DNA of 64,000 nt, taken from contig NZ_CP166840.1 of assembly GCF_041346925.1 (NCBI RefSeq), positions 2,098,501 to 2,162,500 of the forward strand. Reading direction: 5' to 3'. How positions within the stretch are numbered: the stretch's first letter is position 1; every line of letters begins with the position of its first letter. Below are positions 9,043-17,027 of this stretch, one piece after another. Both the position numbers and the translations under genes were made by a program. This stretch comes from Agaribacterium sp. ZY112. GTDB lineage: Bacteria > Pseudomonadota > Gammaproteobacteria > Pseudomonadales > Cellvibrionaceae. Below the pieces are notes generated by a model. That model saw only the letters and a list, made by a program, of their open reading frames with translations, made no database searches and was not told the DNA's origin.

Positions 9043-9483
9043 ATGATGGATATACTGGAAATTCGTAAATACTTACCTCACCGCTACCCGCTGTTATTAA
9101 TTGATCGTGTGGTGGAGTTGGAAGAGGGGGAGCGAATTCTCGCCTACAAAAATATTTCTATTAACGAAGAAGTTTTTCAGGGCCACTTCCCGCACTTTCC
9201 GGTATTCCCTGGTGTAATGCTTGTGGAAGCAATGGCACAGGCCTGTGGTGTTTTAGGTTTTAAGACCATGAATAAAACTCCAGACGATGGTTCTGTCTAC
9301 TTATTTGCAGGTATTGATAACGTTCGCTTTAAGCGTCAGGTTGTGCCTGGTGATCAAGTCTATATTGAGGCCAAGATTGTTTCGGAAAAACGTGGTATCT
9401 GGAAGTTTGAGTGTAAAGCAACAGTTGAAGGGCAACTGGTAACTGCTGCTAATATCATGTGTGCAGACCGTAAAGTATCCTAA
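9043..9483 (+). CDS. fabZ: 3-hydroxyacyl-ACP dehydratase FabZ
   Basis: Dehydrates 3-hydroxyacyl-ACP in fatty acid elongation and competes with LpxA/LpxD for the same acyl pool. The 146-residue product starts [23 protein letters not shown]; the hot-dog fold active-site histidine is in [20 protein letters not shown]. The frame is open back to 9028, but ATG 9043 gives the normal family N-terminus with GGGGA upstream. Its stop codon overlaps the lpxA start by one base (TAATG). Confidence 0.96.
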   Translation: MMDILEIRKYLPHRYPLLLIDRVVELEEGERILAYKNISINEEVFQGHFPHFPVFPGVMLVEAMAQACGVLGFKTMNKTPDDGSVYLFAGIDNVRFKRQVVPGDQVYIEAKIVSEKRGIWKFECKATVEGQLVTAANIMCADRKVS

Positions 9484-10265
9484 TGACACAAGCCCTTATC
9501 CACCCATCCGCGATTATTGATAAAGATGCAGAGCTTGCGAGTGATGTCTCTGTTGGCCCTTGGAGCTATATAGGTCCAGGCGTACAGATTGATGCGGGAA
9601 CAACGGTGGAGTCTCATGTGGTCATTAAAGGGCCTACCACTATTGGTGAAGATAACCGTATTTATCAGTTTTCTTCTGTGGGGGAAGATACTCCCGATCT
9701 TAAATATAAAGGTGAAGATACTCGCCTGATTATTGGTGATCGAAATATTATTCGAGAAGGTGTGACCTTACACAGGGGCACGATTCAGGATAAAGCCGAG
9801 ACTCGTGTTGGTAATGACAACCTGCTAATGGCCTATGTTCACGTCGGGCATGATAGCGTCATAGGCAATCATTGTATTTTGGTTAACAACACCGCTTTAG
9901 CCGGCCATGTTCATATTGATGACTGGGCTATTCTGGGTGGTTTTACACTTGTTCATCAATACTGTTCGATTGGTGCCCATGCTTTTACAGGAATGGGCAC
10001 TGCGATTGGTAAAGATGTACCTGCTTATGTATTGGCTTATGGTGCTCCCGCTGAGGCTCGTAGTATTAATGCTGAAGGGCTCAAACGTCGCGGTTTTGAT
10101 AAAGCTGAAATTAGCTCGATTATGCAGGCTTATAAAGCGATTTATCGCCGAGGTTTAACGCTTGAAGAAGCGATTGCAGAAATAGAATCACAAGCCTCTA
10201 CTTGCGATAAAATCGAAGTTTTATTAGCGAGTTTAAAGCGAAGCTCTCGCGGCATTGTTCGTTAA
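9483..10265 (+). CDS. lpxA: UDP-N-acetylglucosamine acyltransferase
   Basis: Catalyses the first step of lipid A synthesis, moving a 3-hydroxyacyl chain from ACP to UDP-GlcNAc. The 260-residue protein consists mainly of hexapeptide repeats; the catalytic-histidine motif appears as AYVHVGHDSVIGNHCILVNN, followed by GFTLVHQYCSIG and a helical C-terminal domain. The start overlaps the fabZ stop by one base, and lpxB follows after 9 bases, so fabZ-lpxA-lpxB are one translational unit. Confidence 0.97.
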   Translation: MTQALIHPSAIIDKDAELASDVSVGPWSYIGPGVQIDAGTTVESHVVIKGPTTIGEDNRIYQFSSVGEDTPDLKYKGEDTRLIIGDRNIIREGVTLHRGTIQDKAETRVGNDNLLMAYVHVGHDSVIGNHCILVNNTALAGHVHIDDWAILGGFTLVHQYCSIGAHAFTGMGTAIGKDVPAYVLAYGAPAEARSINAEGLKRRGFDKAEISSIMQAYKAIYRRGLTLEEAIAEIESQASTCDKIEVLLASLKRSSRGIVR

Positions 10266-10274
10266 GCCAATCCT

Positions 10275-11441
10275 ATGTGCTCATCTGTAAAAAAAATCAT
10301 GTTGGTTGCCGGTGAGCAAAGCGGTGATCAGCTTGGTGTTGGTCTTATTAAAGCTCTTCGTGCAATCTATCCTAATGCTGAATTCTACGGTATTGGCGGT
10401 TCTAAAATGATGGCTGAGGGCTTTGTTTCTCATTACGAGATGGAACGCTTGGCGGTTATGGGTTTTATTGAGCCTTTAAAGCGCTTGCCTGAGTTACTCT
10501 CCATGCTGCGTGGCGTTAAACGCTTATTTCGGGAGACAAAACCTGATATTTTTATTGGTATCGACGCGCCGGACTTCAATTTAAAGTTAGAAAAAGAAGC
10601 AAAGCGCTTGGGCATTATGTCTGTTCATTACGTTAGTCCTTCTGTTTGGGCTTGGCGCCAAGGGCGCATTAAAGGCATTAAGAAGAGCGTAGACCTTATG
10701 CTTTGCCTCCTACCGTTTGAGGCTGAGTTTTATAAAAAACACGATGTGCCGGTTGCGTTTGTTGGCCATCCCTTGGCGGATAAGTTTGAGCTCGACCCAG
10801 ATCAAGCCGGAGCTCGCAAACAACTTGGCCTCAATAATAAGCAAGTTGCTGAGGCTAAACTTGTTGCGCTAATGCCTGGCAGTCGCTCCTCTGAGGTAGG
10901 TTTTTTATTGCCTATGATGTTGGATGCTGCGGCCCAACTTGTTAAGCGCTACCCCGACTTACGCTTTGTTTTACCAGCAGCAAATAAAGCACGCCAGCAA
11001 CAGATACTTGATTTACTTGATGGCGTATTACCGCCTTATATAGATTTGTTGCTTGAGCAAAGTCACGAGGCAATGACGGCCTCTGACTTAGTTGTTATGG
11101 CTTCGGGGACGACCACGTTAGAAGCCATGTTATTAAAAAAACCTATGGTTATCTGTTATAAGTGGCCTCCATTCACTTGGGCCATTCTTTCGCGTCTGGT
11201 TAAGGTACCATGGGTCGGTTTGCCTAATTTGCTTGCCAATAAAGAGGTAGCTAAAGAGCTCTTGCAAGATGCCGCAACGGTTGAAAATCTAGTTGAAGAG
11301 CTAGACTCTTTGATTCGTGAAAGTAATAAGTCGCAAGAAATCACCTCTTTATTTAAAACGCTGCACCTTAAGCTTCGTAACGACGCTAGTGCTTCCGCGG
11401 CTAAGGCTATTTCTGAGCAATATCAAAGGAGTTTGGCTTAA
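10275..11441 (+). CDS. lpxB: Lipid-A-disaccharide synthase
   Basis: Glycosyltransferase of family GT19 that joins 2,3-diacyl-GlcN-1-P and UDP-2,3-diacyl-GlcN at the inner-membrane surface. The 388-residue product starts [21 protein letters not shown] and carries [11 protein letters not shown], the [14 protein letters not shown] motif, the PGSRSSEV nucleotide-binding motif and [16 protein letters not shown]. The stop overlaps the rnhB start by one base (TAATG). The preceding enzyme LpxH would be encoded elsewhere; an LpxH-like gene lies at 14.5-15.3 kb. Confidence 0.96.
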   Translation: MCSSVKKIMLVAGEQSGDQLGVGLIKALRAIYPNAEFYGIGGSKMMAEGFVSHYEMERLAVMGFIEPLKRLPELLSMLRGVKRLFRETKPDIFIGIDAPDFNLKLEKEAKRLGIMSVHYVSPSVWAWRQGRIKGIKKSVDLMLCLLPFEAEFYKKHDVPVAFVGHPLADKFELDPDQAGARKQLGLNNKQVAEAKLVALMPGSRSSEVGFLLPMMLDAAAQLVKRYPDLRFVLPAANKARQQQILDLLDGVLPPYIDLLLEQSHEAMTASDLVVMASGTTTLEAMLLKKPMVICYKWPPFTWAILSRLVKVPWVGLPNLLANKEVAKELLQDAATVENLVEELDSLIRESNKSQEITSLFKTLHLKLRNDASASAAKAISEQYQRSLA

Positions 11442-12013
11442 TGCTTGTTGCGGGAGTGGATGAGGTTGGTCGAGGTCCTTTAGCCGGTGATGTTGTCGCT
11501 GCGGCTGTTATTTTACCTGAAGACTTTGAGCTCGAAGGTTTAAACGATTCTAAGAAGCTGACGGACAAAAAGCGAGAGTCTTTGTTTGAGCTTATTAAGC
11601 AAGAGTCGCTCGCCTGGTCTGTGGCTAGAGCCTCTGTTGAGGAAATTGACGCGATTAATATTCTTCAGGCATCCTTACTTGCGATGAAGCGAGCCGTAGA
11701 GGCTTTAGACCCTCAGCCTGATTTTGTACAGGTTGATGGTAATAAGCTGCCAAAATGGGATTACAAGGCCGAAGCCATTGTGCAAGGTGATGGTAAAGTG
11801 GCGGCCATTAGTGCGGCGTCTATTCTGGCCAAGGTCGTTCGTGATCGTGAGCTACAAGCCTTTGATGCTATATACCCAGGTTATGGTTTTGCTTCTCATA
11901 AAGGCTACCCTACTAAGGTGCACTTAGAAGCATTGGCGCGTTTAGGTGTTACACCAATTCACCGTCGCTCATTTGGGCCTGTCAAAAAGTATCTTCAGCA
12001 AGATTTATTCTAA
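11441..12013 (+). CDS. rnhB: Ribonuclease HII
   Basis: Removes ribonucleotides and RNA primers from RNA-DNA hybrids. The 190-residue protein begins [16 protein letters not shown], giving the catalytic Asp7-Glu8 pair, with the further conserved [17 protein letters not shown] and [17 protein letters not shown] motifs. It is translationally coupled to lpxB. In many relatives dnaE follows; here the next gene is an unrelated PilZ protein and there is no obvious terminator. Confidence 0.95.
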   Translation: MLVAGVDEVGRGPLAGDVVAAAVILPEDFELEGLNDSKKLTDKKRESLFELIKQESLAWSVARASVEEIDAINILQASLLAMKRAVEALDPQPDFVQVDGNKLPKWDYKAEAIVQGDGKVAAISAASILAKVVRDRELQAFDAIYPGYGFASHKGYPTKVHLEALARLGVTPIHRRSFGPVKKYLQQDLF

Positions 12014-12055
12014 ACCAAGCCCCTAATAATTGGGAAAGTGGCTTTCTGTGAGCTA

Positions 12056-12080
12056 TAGCTTGAGGTAGACCCTTAAGCTA
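12056..12080 (+). promoter_or_regulatory. Hairpin just upstream of the PilZ gene ribosome site
   Basis: TAGCTTGAGG and CCTTAAGCTA pair over 10 bases (one G-T) around a short loop, ending 7 bases before the strong TAGGAGG ribosome site at 12087-12093. There is no T run, so it is more likely an mRNA structure in the 5' leader than a terminator of rnhB. Function unknown. Confidence 0.4.
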
Positions 12081-12097
12081 AAGCAGTAGGAGGCCCG

Positions 12098-12595
12098 ATG
12101 AATAAGGCCGAAGGTAATGGTTCTAGCACCAGCACTGAGCAAAGATTAAAGCCCAATGAGGCTGTCAATGACGAGGCAGTCATACGGCGCTTTATTCGTC
12201 ACCCTTCGTCTATCCCAGTTAAGATTGATACTATTGAGTGTGGGCGCACTTCAGATCAGGCCTCTATTATCAATGTTAGTCGCGGTGGTCTTTGCTTTGA
12301 GAGCCACATTGCTTTGCCCAAAGGCGCGCAATTACATATTAGTATTCCTATAGAGAAACCTCCTTTTGAAGCCGTAGGGCAGGTAGCTTGGTGCCATCAG
12401 GAAGGAGGCCATTATGAAGTGGGCTTGAGCTTTGATGAGAACTGCTCAGCTTACAATATTCGAATGGTAGAGCAGGTCTGTTATATCGAGCATTACCGAC
12501 GCTCTATTGAAGCTTGCGAGGGGCGTAAGTTGAGTAGTGAAGAAGCCGCTAATGAATGGGTGATGAAATATGCGGCCGATTTTCCACCGCATTGA
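12098..12595 (+). CDS. PilZ-domain protein, candidate cyclic-di-GMP receptor
   Basis: A 165-residue protein with a polar N-terminal tail (1-28) and one PilZ domain. Both c-di-GMP-binding motifs are visible: RxxxR at Arg30-Arg34 (RRFIR) and N-x-S-x-x-G at residues 59-64 (NVSRGG). The rest of the barrel is followed by a C-terminal helical extension (about 125-165). It has a strong TAGGAGG ribosome site. Proteins of this type adjust motility, pili or polysaccharide output to c-di-GMP; the actual target cannot be told from sequence. A terminator follows directly. Confidence 0.82.
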   Translation: MNKAEGNGSSTSTEQRLKPNEAVNDEAVIRRFIRHPSSIPVKIDTIECGRTSDQASIINVSRGGLCFESHIALPKGAQLHISIPIEKPPFEAVGQVAWCHQEGGHYEVGLSFDENCSAYNIRMVEQVCYIEHYRRSIEACEGRKLSSEEAANEWVMKYAADFPPH

Positions 12596-12618
12596 TTCGT
12601 AGCCTAAGTGCCTATGTT

Positions 12619-12642
12619 AAAAGGGCTCTAGGCCCTTTTTTT
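12619..12642 (+). terminator. Terminator after the PilZ gene, likely bidirectional
   Basis: AAAAGGGC, a five-base loop, then GCCCTTTT with further T residues. The A run on one side and T run on the other allow it to serve both the PilZ gene (+) and the convergent gene ending at 12650 (-). Confidence 0.85.
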
Positions 12643-12649
12643 GTCGCTA

Positions 12650-13189
12650 TTAAGCTGCTAATAGTTTGTCATAGCGGCGGCTTAACAATTCATAAAACTG
12701 TTCACGTAAAGAGAGAATCGAGGTTTTTAGTTCCGCGATTTCCTGTTCACTGATATCTTGCCGGCCAATATAGACTTGCTTGCGAAACAGGGCGATTTTG
12801 GCTCCGTATAAACGCAAGGTTTTTTCCATGGTCTTTTCGCCCAGCATAAGCAGGCTCGCTTCCGCTTCCGCGAGTTTCTCAAACTCTTTAACTAGTTCCG
12901 AGTTAATTCGCTCGAGCTCCTGCTTGCGTGCGGGGGGCCAACGTTTGCCAAAGCGAGTGCTTTCAATCACCAAGGCTGAATACTTGGCGAAGCTATGGTT
13001 GACCCGGCCAACATCACTGCTTATTTGTTCAAGTAGGCCAATGCGGCGTCGATGCCCACCGCTAATACCTGGTTGGCCCTGCTTTTGTCGCCACCAGTTT
13101 GCAGCCCAAAGGCAGCCAAAGCTTAGCGCAGCTCCCATGGCGATCTTGAGACCACTGTCGAAGATTTGCCAGTAATCTACTGTATTCAT
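12650..13189 (-). CDS. Unknown membrane-anchored coiled-coil protein
   Basis: I do not recognise this family. The 179-residue product has one N-terminal membrane segment (about residues 9-25, rich in A, G, F and L), then a basic RQKQGQPGISGGHRRR stretch and a mostly helical, charged remainder with heptad-like Leu/Glu spacing (ELERINSELVKEFEKLAEAE), suggesting a coiled coil facing the cytoplasm or periplasm. The frame has an in-frame ATG two codons earlier (13195), but GAGG is better spaced for the ATG at 13189. It lies 72 bases after the SUI1 gene on the same strand and may share its transcript. Confidence 0.6.
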   Translation of the reverse strand: MNTVDYWQIFDSGLKIAMGAALSFGCLWAANWWRQKQGQPGISGGHRRRIGLLEQISSDVGRVNHSFAKYSALVIESTRFGKRWPPARKQELERINSELVKEFEKLAEAEASLLMLGEKTMEKTLRLYGAKIALFRKQVYIGRQDISEQEIAELKTSILSLREQFYELLSRRYDKLLAA

Positions 13190-13261
13190 GTGCATTACCT
13201 CAGTCGACGGATTTTTGTCGTTTCTTACCGTGATTAAGATGTCTGCAAGTTTTAAACCAGC

Positions 13262-13588
13262 TTAGCCACCAGAGAGCTTGACTTGGAAGCCCTGTGTTTC
13301 TAAGTATTGCTTCAGCTTTTCTCTTTGATCGCCCTGAATCTCAATAATGCCATCTTTGACAGCACCGCCTGTGCCACATAGCTGCTTAAGTTTCTTGGCT
13401 AGGTCTTTAAGTGCTTTAGGTTCTAGTTCAAAACCTTCGCAGCAGCTTACGCCCTTACCCTTGCGGCCTTTGGTTTCGCGACGAATACGGATAATGCCGT
13501 CACCAGTCTTTTGTGGTGTTGTTTTGTCCTTGTCTTTAATGCGACCTTGGTCTGTGCTGTAGACCAAGCGGGTGTTCTTTTCTTTCAT
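13262..13588 (-). CDS. yciH: SUI1/YciH-family translation initiation-factor-like protein
   Basis: Bacterial homolog of eukaryotic eIF1, thought to influence start-site fidelity on the 30S subunit. The 108-residue product closely follows the YciH pattern: N-terminal RLVYSTDQGRI, then GDGIIRIRRETKGRKGKGV, the LCGTGGAVKDGIIEIQGDQR core and C-terminal GFQVKLSGG. The frame is open 6 codons further upstream, but ATG 13588 has GGAG at good distance and matches the family N-terminus. Transcribed toward the unknown coiled-coil gene. Confidence 0.9.
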   Translation of the reverse strand: MKEKNTRLVYSTDQGRIKDKDKTTPQKTGDGIIRIRRETKGRKGKGVSCCEGFELEPKALKDLAKKLKQLCGTGGAVKDGIIEIQGDQREKLKQYLETQGFQVKLSGG

Positions 13589-13658
13589 GGTTATCTCCAC
13601 CAACAAACAGCGTGGTATTCTGGCACAGCCATCGTGATAAGCACATATTGGAGTTTAA

Positions 13659-14486
13659 ATGACTCGTAGCCCAGCCCAGTTAAAGCTTTATGAAATTATA
13701 TTTGGTACAGACACCCGTTTGGGCAAAACCTTTGACCTAATCTTGATTATGCTTATCTGCGTCAGTGTTTTGGTCTTAATGATTGAAAGTTTAAGTGACT
13801 TGTCAGAGCGAAGCTTACTATTGCTACGTATAGCGGAATGGTTTTTTACTTTGGTCTTCACGCTGGAATACGCACTTAGGCTTTATTGTGCTCCAAACCC
13901 CTTTCGCTATGCTCGCAGTTTTTATGGGGTGGTGGATTTGTTATCGGTACTGCCGTCGTATATTAGTTTAATTTTTCCGGGAGCAAATTACTTATTAATC
14001 GTTCGCTTGCTCAGGGTACTTAGGGTTTTCCGGATACTTAAGCTAGCGCGCTATTTAAGTGAGGCAAATGTTCTACTAAGAGCGATGTTACACAGCCGAC
14101 GTAAAATATTAGTGTTTTTCTTTTCTGTATTTGTGTTGTCGATTATTTTTGGCTCTCTTATGTACGTTGTAGAAGGGACTGAAAATGGTTTTAGCAGTAT
14201 CCCTAAAAGTGTCTATTGGACCATCGTTACGATCACAACGGTAGGTTATGGTGATATCACCCCACAAACCTCGCTGGGGCAGTTTATTGCGGCGATAGCA
14301 ATGTTAACGGGCTATTCAATTATTGCTGTGCCAACGGGGATCTTGACGGCAGAGCTCACTCAGGAAATGAACCGAGAAAAGCAGCGCAGGCAGTGTAGTG
14401 GATGTCATGCCGAGGCTCATGAGCTAGCTGCCAAGTATTGTTTGCATTGCGGATCTCGGTTGAAAGAAAAAGACGAACCTAATTAA
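13659..14486 (+). CDS. Voltage-gated-type potassium channel with C-terminal zinc ribbon
   Basis: A 275-residue inner-membrane ion channel of the six-helix Kv type. It shows the selectivity filter TTVGYGD (residues 193-199) and an S4-like voltage-sensor helix with arginines every third residue (Arg116, 119, 122, 125 in RLLRVLRVFRILKLARYL). After the last membrane helix a short cytoplasmic tail has four cysteines, C246-x2-C249 and C261-x2-C264, which looks like a zinc ribbon. Its end overlaps the convergent phosphoesterase gene by 4 bases (TTAA). The physiological role in bacteria of this channel type is poorly known. Confidence 0.9.
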   Translation: MTRSPAQLKLYEIIFGTDTRLGKTFDLILIMLICVSVLVLMIESLSDLSERSLLLLRIAEWFFTLVFTLEYALRLYCAPNPFRYARSFYGVVDLLSVLPSYISLIFPGANYLLIVRLLRVLRVFRILKLARYLSEANVLLRAMLHSRRKILVFFFSVFVLSIIFGSLMYVVEGTENGFSSIPKSVYWTIVTITTVGYGDITPQTSLGQFIAAIAMLTGYSIIAVPTGILTAELTQEMNREKQRRQCSGCHAEAHELAAKYCLHCGSRLKEKDEPN

Positions 14487-15328
14487 GGCATCGTTTCGAC
14501 TAGGGCTTTAGTCTTTTTCTTTTTGAGTTTTATTTTTTGTTTTTTTGCCTGCGCCATAGACAGACGAAGTGGGTGCTCTAGCCAGTGGATGAGCTCCATT
14601 TTTCCGTCGTGGTGCTCAACAATGGCCGTGCACGACTCGACCCAGTCGCCAGTGTTGTAATAATCGGTGTTTTCGACTTTTTTAATGGCTGCTTGGTGAA
14701 TGTGGCCACAGATAACACCGTCATAATTTTGCTTTGCTGCGCCGTGGGCTACGGCGTGTTCATAGTCGTGAATATAACGTTGAGCACGCTTTAGGTGCGT
14801 TTTTAGATAAGCGGAAAAAGACCAAAAGCCAAAACCAAAGCGAGCTCGAAGATGGTTGACGGAGCGGTTGATCAGCATAAGAAAGTCGTAACCACGGTCA
14901 CCAATAAACTTTAAGAAGCGGCCGCAGTGAGTGAGGCCTTCAAATTGATCGCCATGAATAACCAATAGGCGTCGACCATCAGCACATATATGGTCTTTGC
15001 GGTTTAGCAGCTGAATGTTTTCAAAATGGCTATTGGCAAACTTGCGTAAGAACTCGTCATGATTGCCTGTAATGTAATATACGGGGATATCATTTTTACT
15101 TATTTTAAGCACTCGGCTGATGATCCGATTAAAGCTTTTATGCCAGTGTATGCCGCTGCGCATGCGCCAGCCGTCAAAGATATCTCCGACTAAATAGAGC
15201 TGGTCAAAGCGGTGGCTTTTTAAGAAATCGTTGAGTTCGCTTGCCTTGCTATCCTTGGTGCCTAGGTGCACGTCAGATATAAATACACTGCGATAGTGTG
15301 GGGCTTGTGGCCGATCTTTGCTATTCAT
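14483..15328 (-). CDS. LpxH-like UDP-2,3-diacylglucosamine diphosphatase family phosphoesterase
   Basis: Calcineurin-type metallophosphoesterase of the LpxH superfamily (281 residues). Metal-binding motifs are all visible: ISDVHLG (D-x-H), LVGDIFDGW (GD), ITGNHDEF (GNHD), VIHGDQF (H) and CGHIHQA (GHxH), with the terminal NTGDWVES typical of the group. It is longer than classical LpxH (about 240 residues) and ends in a very basic tail (KKQKIKLKKKKTK). It may be an LpxH variant supplying lipid X for LpxB or a paralog with another nucleotide-linked substrate; sequence alone does not decide. Confidence 0.8.
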   Translation of the reverse strand: MNSKDRPQAPHYRSVFISDVHLGTKDSKASELNDFLKSHRFDQLYLVGDIFDGWRMRSGIHWHKSFNRIISRVLKISKNDIPVYYITGNHDEFLRKFANSHFENIQLLNRKDHICADGRRLLVIHGDQFEGLTHCGRFLKFIGDRGYDFLMLINRSVNHLRARFGFGFWSFSAYLKTHLKRAQRYIHDYEHAVAHGAAKQNYDGVICGHIHQAAIKKVENTDYYNTGDWVESCTAIVEHHDGKMELIHWLEHPLRLSMAQAKKQKIKLKKKKTKALVETMP

Positions 15329-15410
15329 AAGCGCAGTATTTACTTGCGCTATGATGTTTTTATTACAAAGCTCTGACAGTTTTGTTACCTGTGAGAGCGA
15401 GTGTGATTGG

Positions 15411-16850
15411 CTAGATGGCTTGTCGGTTTTGCATGCGTTGAATCTGCTTTATTTGCTCTTCTAGTCCTTGGCGGCGGCGATCGTCTTGCTTAATCATGCG
15501 CAGAGCGCTGCGCAGATGGTTTTCCGCTTGGCGATACATGCCATTGAGCAGGAAGTACTCTGCTCTGGCAGTGTGCACATCATAGATATTGCCAGCTAAA
15601 CCATGTGCTTCGGCAAGCTGATACCACACATGCTCATCTTTAGGGCGGCGCTTACTGTGAGCGGCCAGTAAGTTTTCGGCTTCTTTATAGCGGCCTGCTT
15701 CGAGGTAAAGCTCACTTAAATACATATTTAAAGCGTGATTACTTGGCTTTTGAGCAATCTCTTTTTCAAGTGATGCTATTGCAGGTTCAGCTTGTTTTAA
15801 GGCTACCTGAGCTTGGGCTTTACCAATGATAAAGTGTAGATTTTGGGGCTCTTTGCTAAGCAGCAGTTCGAAGTTTTCCAAGGCTTTCTTGTATTGGTGC
15901 GATTTTAATTGAGCCAATGCTAGCCCGTAGCGCGATGTTTGTTCGGAGCCGCTGCGCAAGGTTAATTCACTTTGAAACTGTTTTACGGCTAAAGCTGGGT
16001 TCTTTTCGTGAATAAGGGCTGCGCGAACCTTTACCAACTGAAATTCTCTACTGTAGGGCTCTTGTTTGCGTACATATTGTTGGGCGCGAAGTTTGGCATC
16101 ACTGACTCGGCTTTCTGTAAGTGGGTGAGTAATTAAAAACTCGGGTGGACGGCGCTGAAAGCGTGAGGCATGCAGCATTTGCTCAAACATTTCAGGCATA
16201 GCGTAAGGGTTCATATCGGCTCTGACCATGGTTGCCATACCGACTCGGTCTGCTTCTCGCTCCATATCCCGACTAAAACTAAGTTGTTGGTCTACCGCAA
16301 CACCCCTTGCGGTTGCGATAGCTGCAACCCCCGCATCACCACCTGCAGTAGCCATCACTAGAATACTGGCTAGCAAAGCAGCAAGGTTTGGAATACTGTT
16401 GTTTTTTTGGTCGTCTACTCGACGCGCAAAATGGCGCTGACTGATATGCGCTAATTCGTGAGCCATAACAGAAGAAAACTGCTGCTCGGTTTCGGCATAA
16501 GCGAATAGGCCGGTATTAACACCAATGACACCACCGGGAACGGCAAACGCGTTTAGGTTGGGATTTTCTACAACGATGATGTCGAGACGTTTGTCTTTAA
16601 GCTCGCTGTAGTTAGCGAGATTTTTTATCAGCTTTTCAGTATAACTCTGGATAAATGGGTCGCCAGAAGTCTTAGTTTGAGAGCGAAACATTCTCTGCCA
16701 CTGCTGGCCAAGTTCGTATTCTTGTGAGGTGCTAATCAGGCCACCGCTTGCCCCGCCTAAGTCGGGAAGGTTGAGGTCGTTAGCGCTTGCTTGAAGGCTG
16801 ACTACTGAAGCTAGGCTGAGTAGTAGTGAGCATAGAAATGAAGCTTTCAT
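15411..16850 (-). CDS. bepA: Periplasmic M48 metalloprotease with TPR repeats (BepA family)
   Basis: Quality-control protease and chaperone for outer-membrane proteins such as LptD, acting near BAM. The 479-residue product has a signal peptide (cut near SLQASA), an M48 catalytic domain with HELAH zinc motif in VMAHELAHISQRHFARR and the downstream EREADRVGM third ligand, followed by TPR-like repeats from about residue 280 to the end. The gene starts close to perM, which is transcribed the other way. Pseudomonas also has a bepA-like gene in a perM neighbourhood. Confidence 0.9.
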   Translation of the reverse strand: MKASFLCSLLLSLASVVSLQASANDLNLPDLGGASGGLISTSQEYELGQQWQRMFRSQTKTSGDPFIQSYTEKLIKNLANYSELKDKRLDIIVVENPNLNAFAVPGGVIGVNTGLFAYAETEQQFSSVMAHELAHISQRHFARRVDDQKNNSIPNLAALLASILVMATAGGDAGVAAIATARGVAVDQQLSFSRDMEREADRVGMATMVRADMNPYAMPEMFEQMLHASRFQRRPPEFLITHPLTESRVSDAKLRAQQYVRKQEPYSREFQLVKVRAALIHEKNPALAVKQFQSELTLRSGSEQTSRYGLALAQLKSHQYKKALENFELLLSKEPQNLHFIIGKAQAQVALKQAEPAIASLEKEIAQKPSNHALNMYLSELYLEAGRYKEAENLLAAHSKRRPKDEHVWYQLAEAHGLAGNIYDVHTARAEYFLLNGMYRQAENHLRSALRMIKQDDRRRQGLEEQIKQIQRMQNRQAI

Positions 16851-17027
16851 AGTCTTTTGCTTGCTGTAGATGCATTATACTGTCGCTTTTGCATGAGCAA
16901 GCTGGGTTATCCTTAATGTGTAACAGGCTTTTTAGATGCCTTTGATTCGTTGGAGTTCCCCGTGAATCAAGTAATACTAATGGCGCTCATCATCCCTGAA
17001 ACTCTCGATCGGAGTCAAAATTAATTT

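Noticed and set aside
12780..13175. 131-codon plus-strand frame opposite the unknown coiled-coil gene
   Set aside because: Ser/Arg/Pro-rich and without a ribosome site. The minus-strand frame has a membrane anchor, a good ribosome site and sensible composition, so it was preferred.
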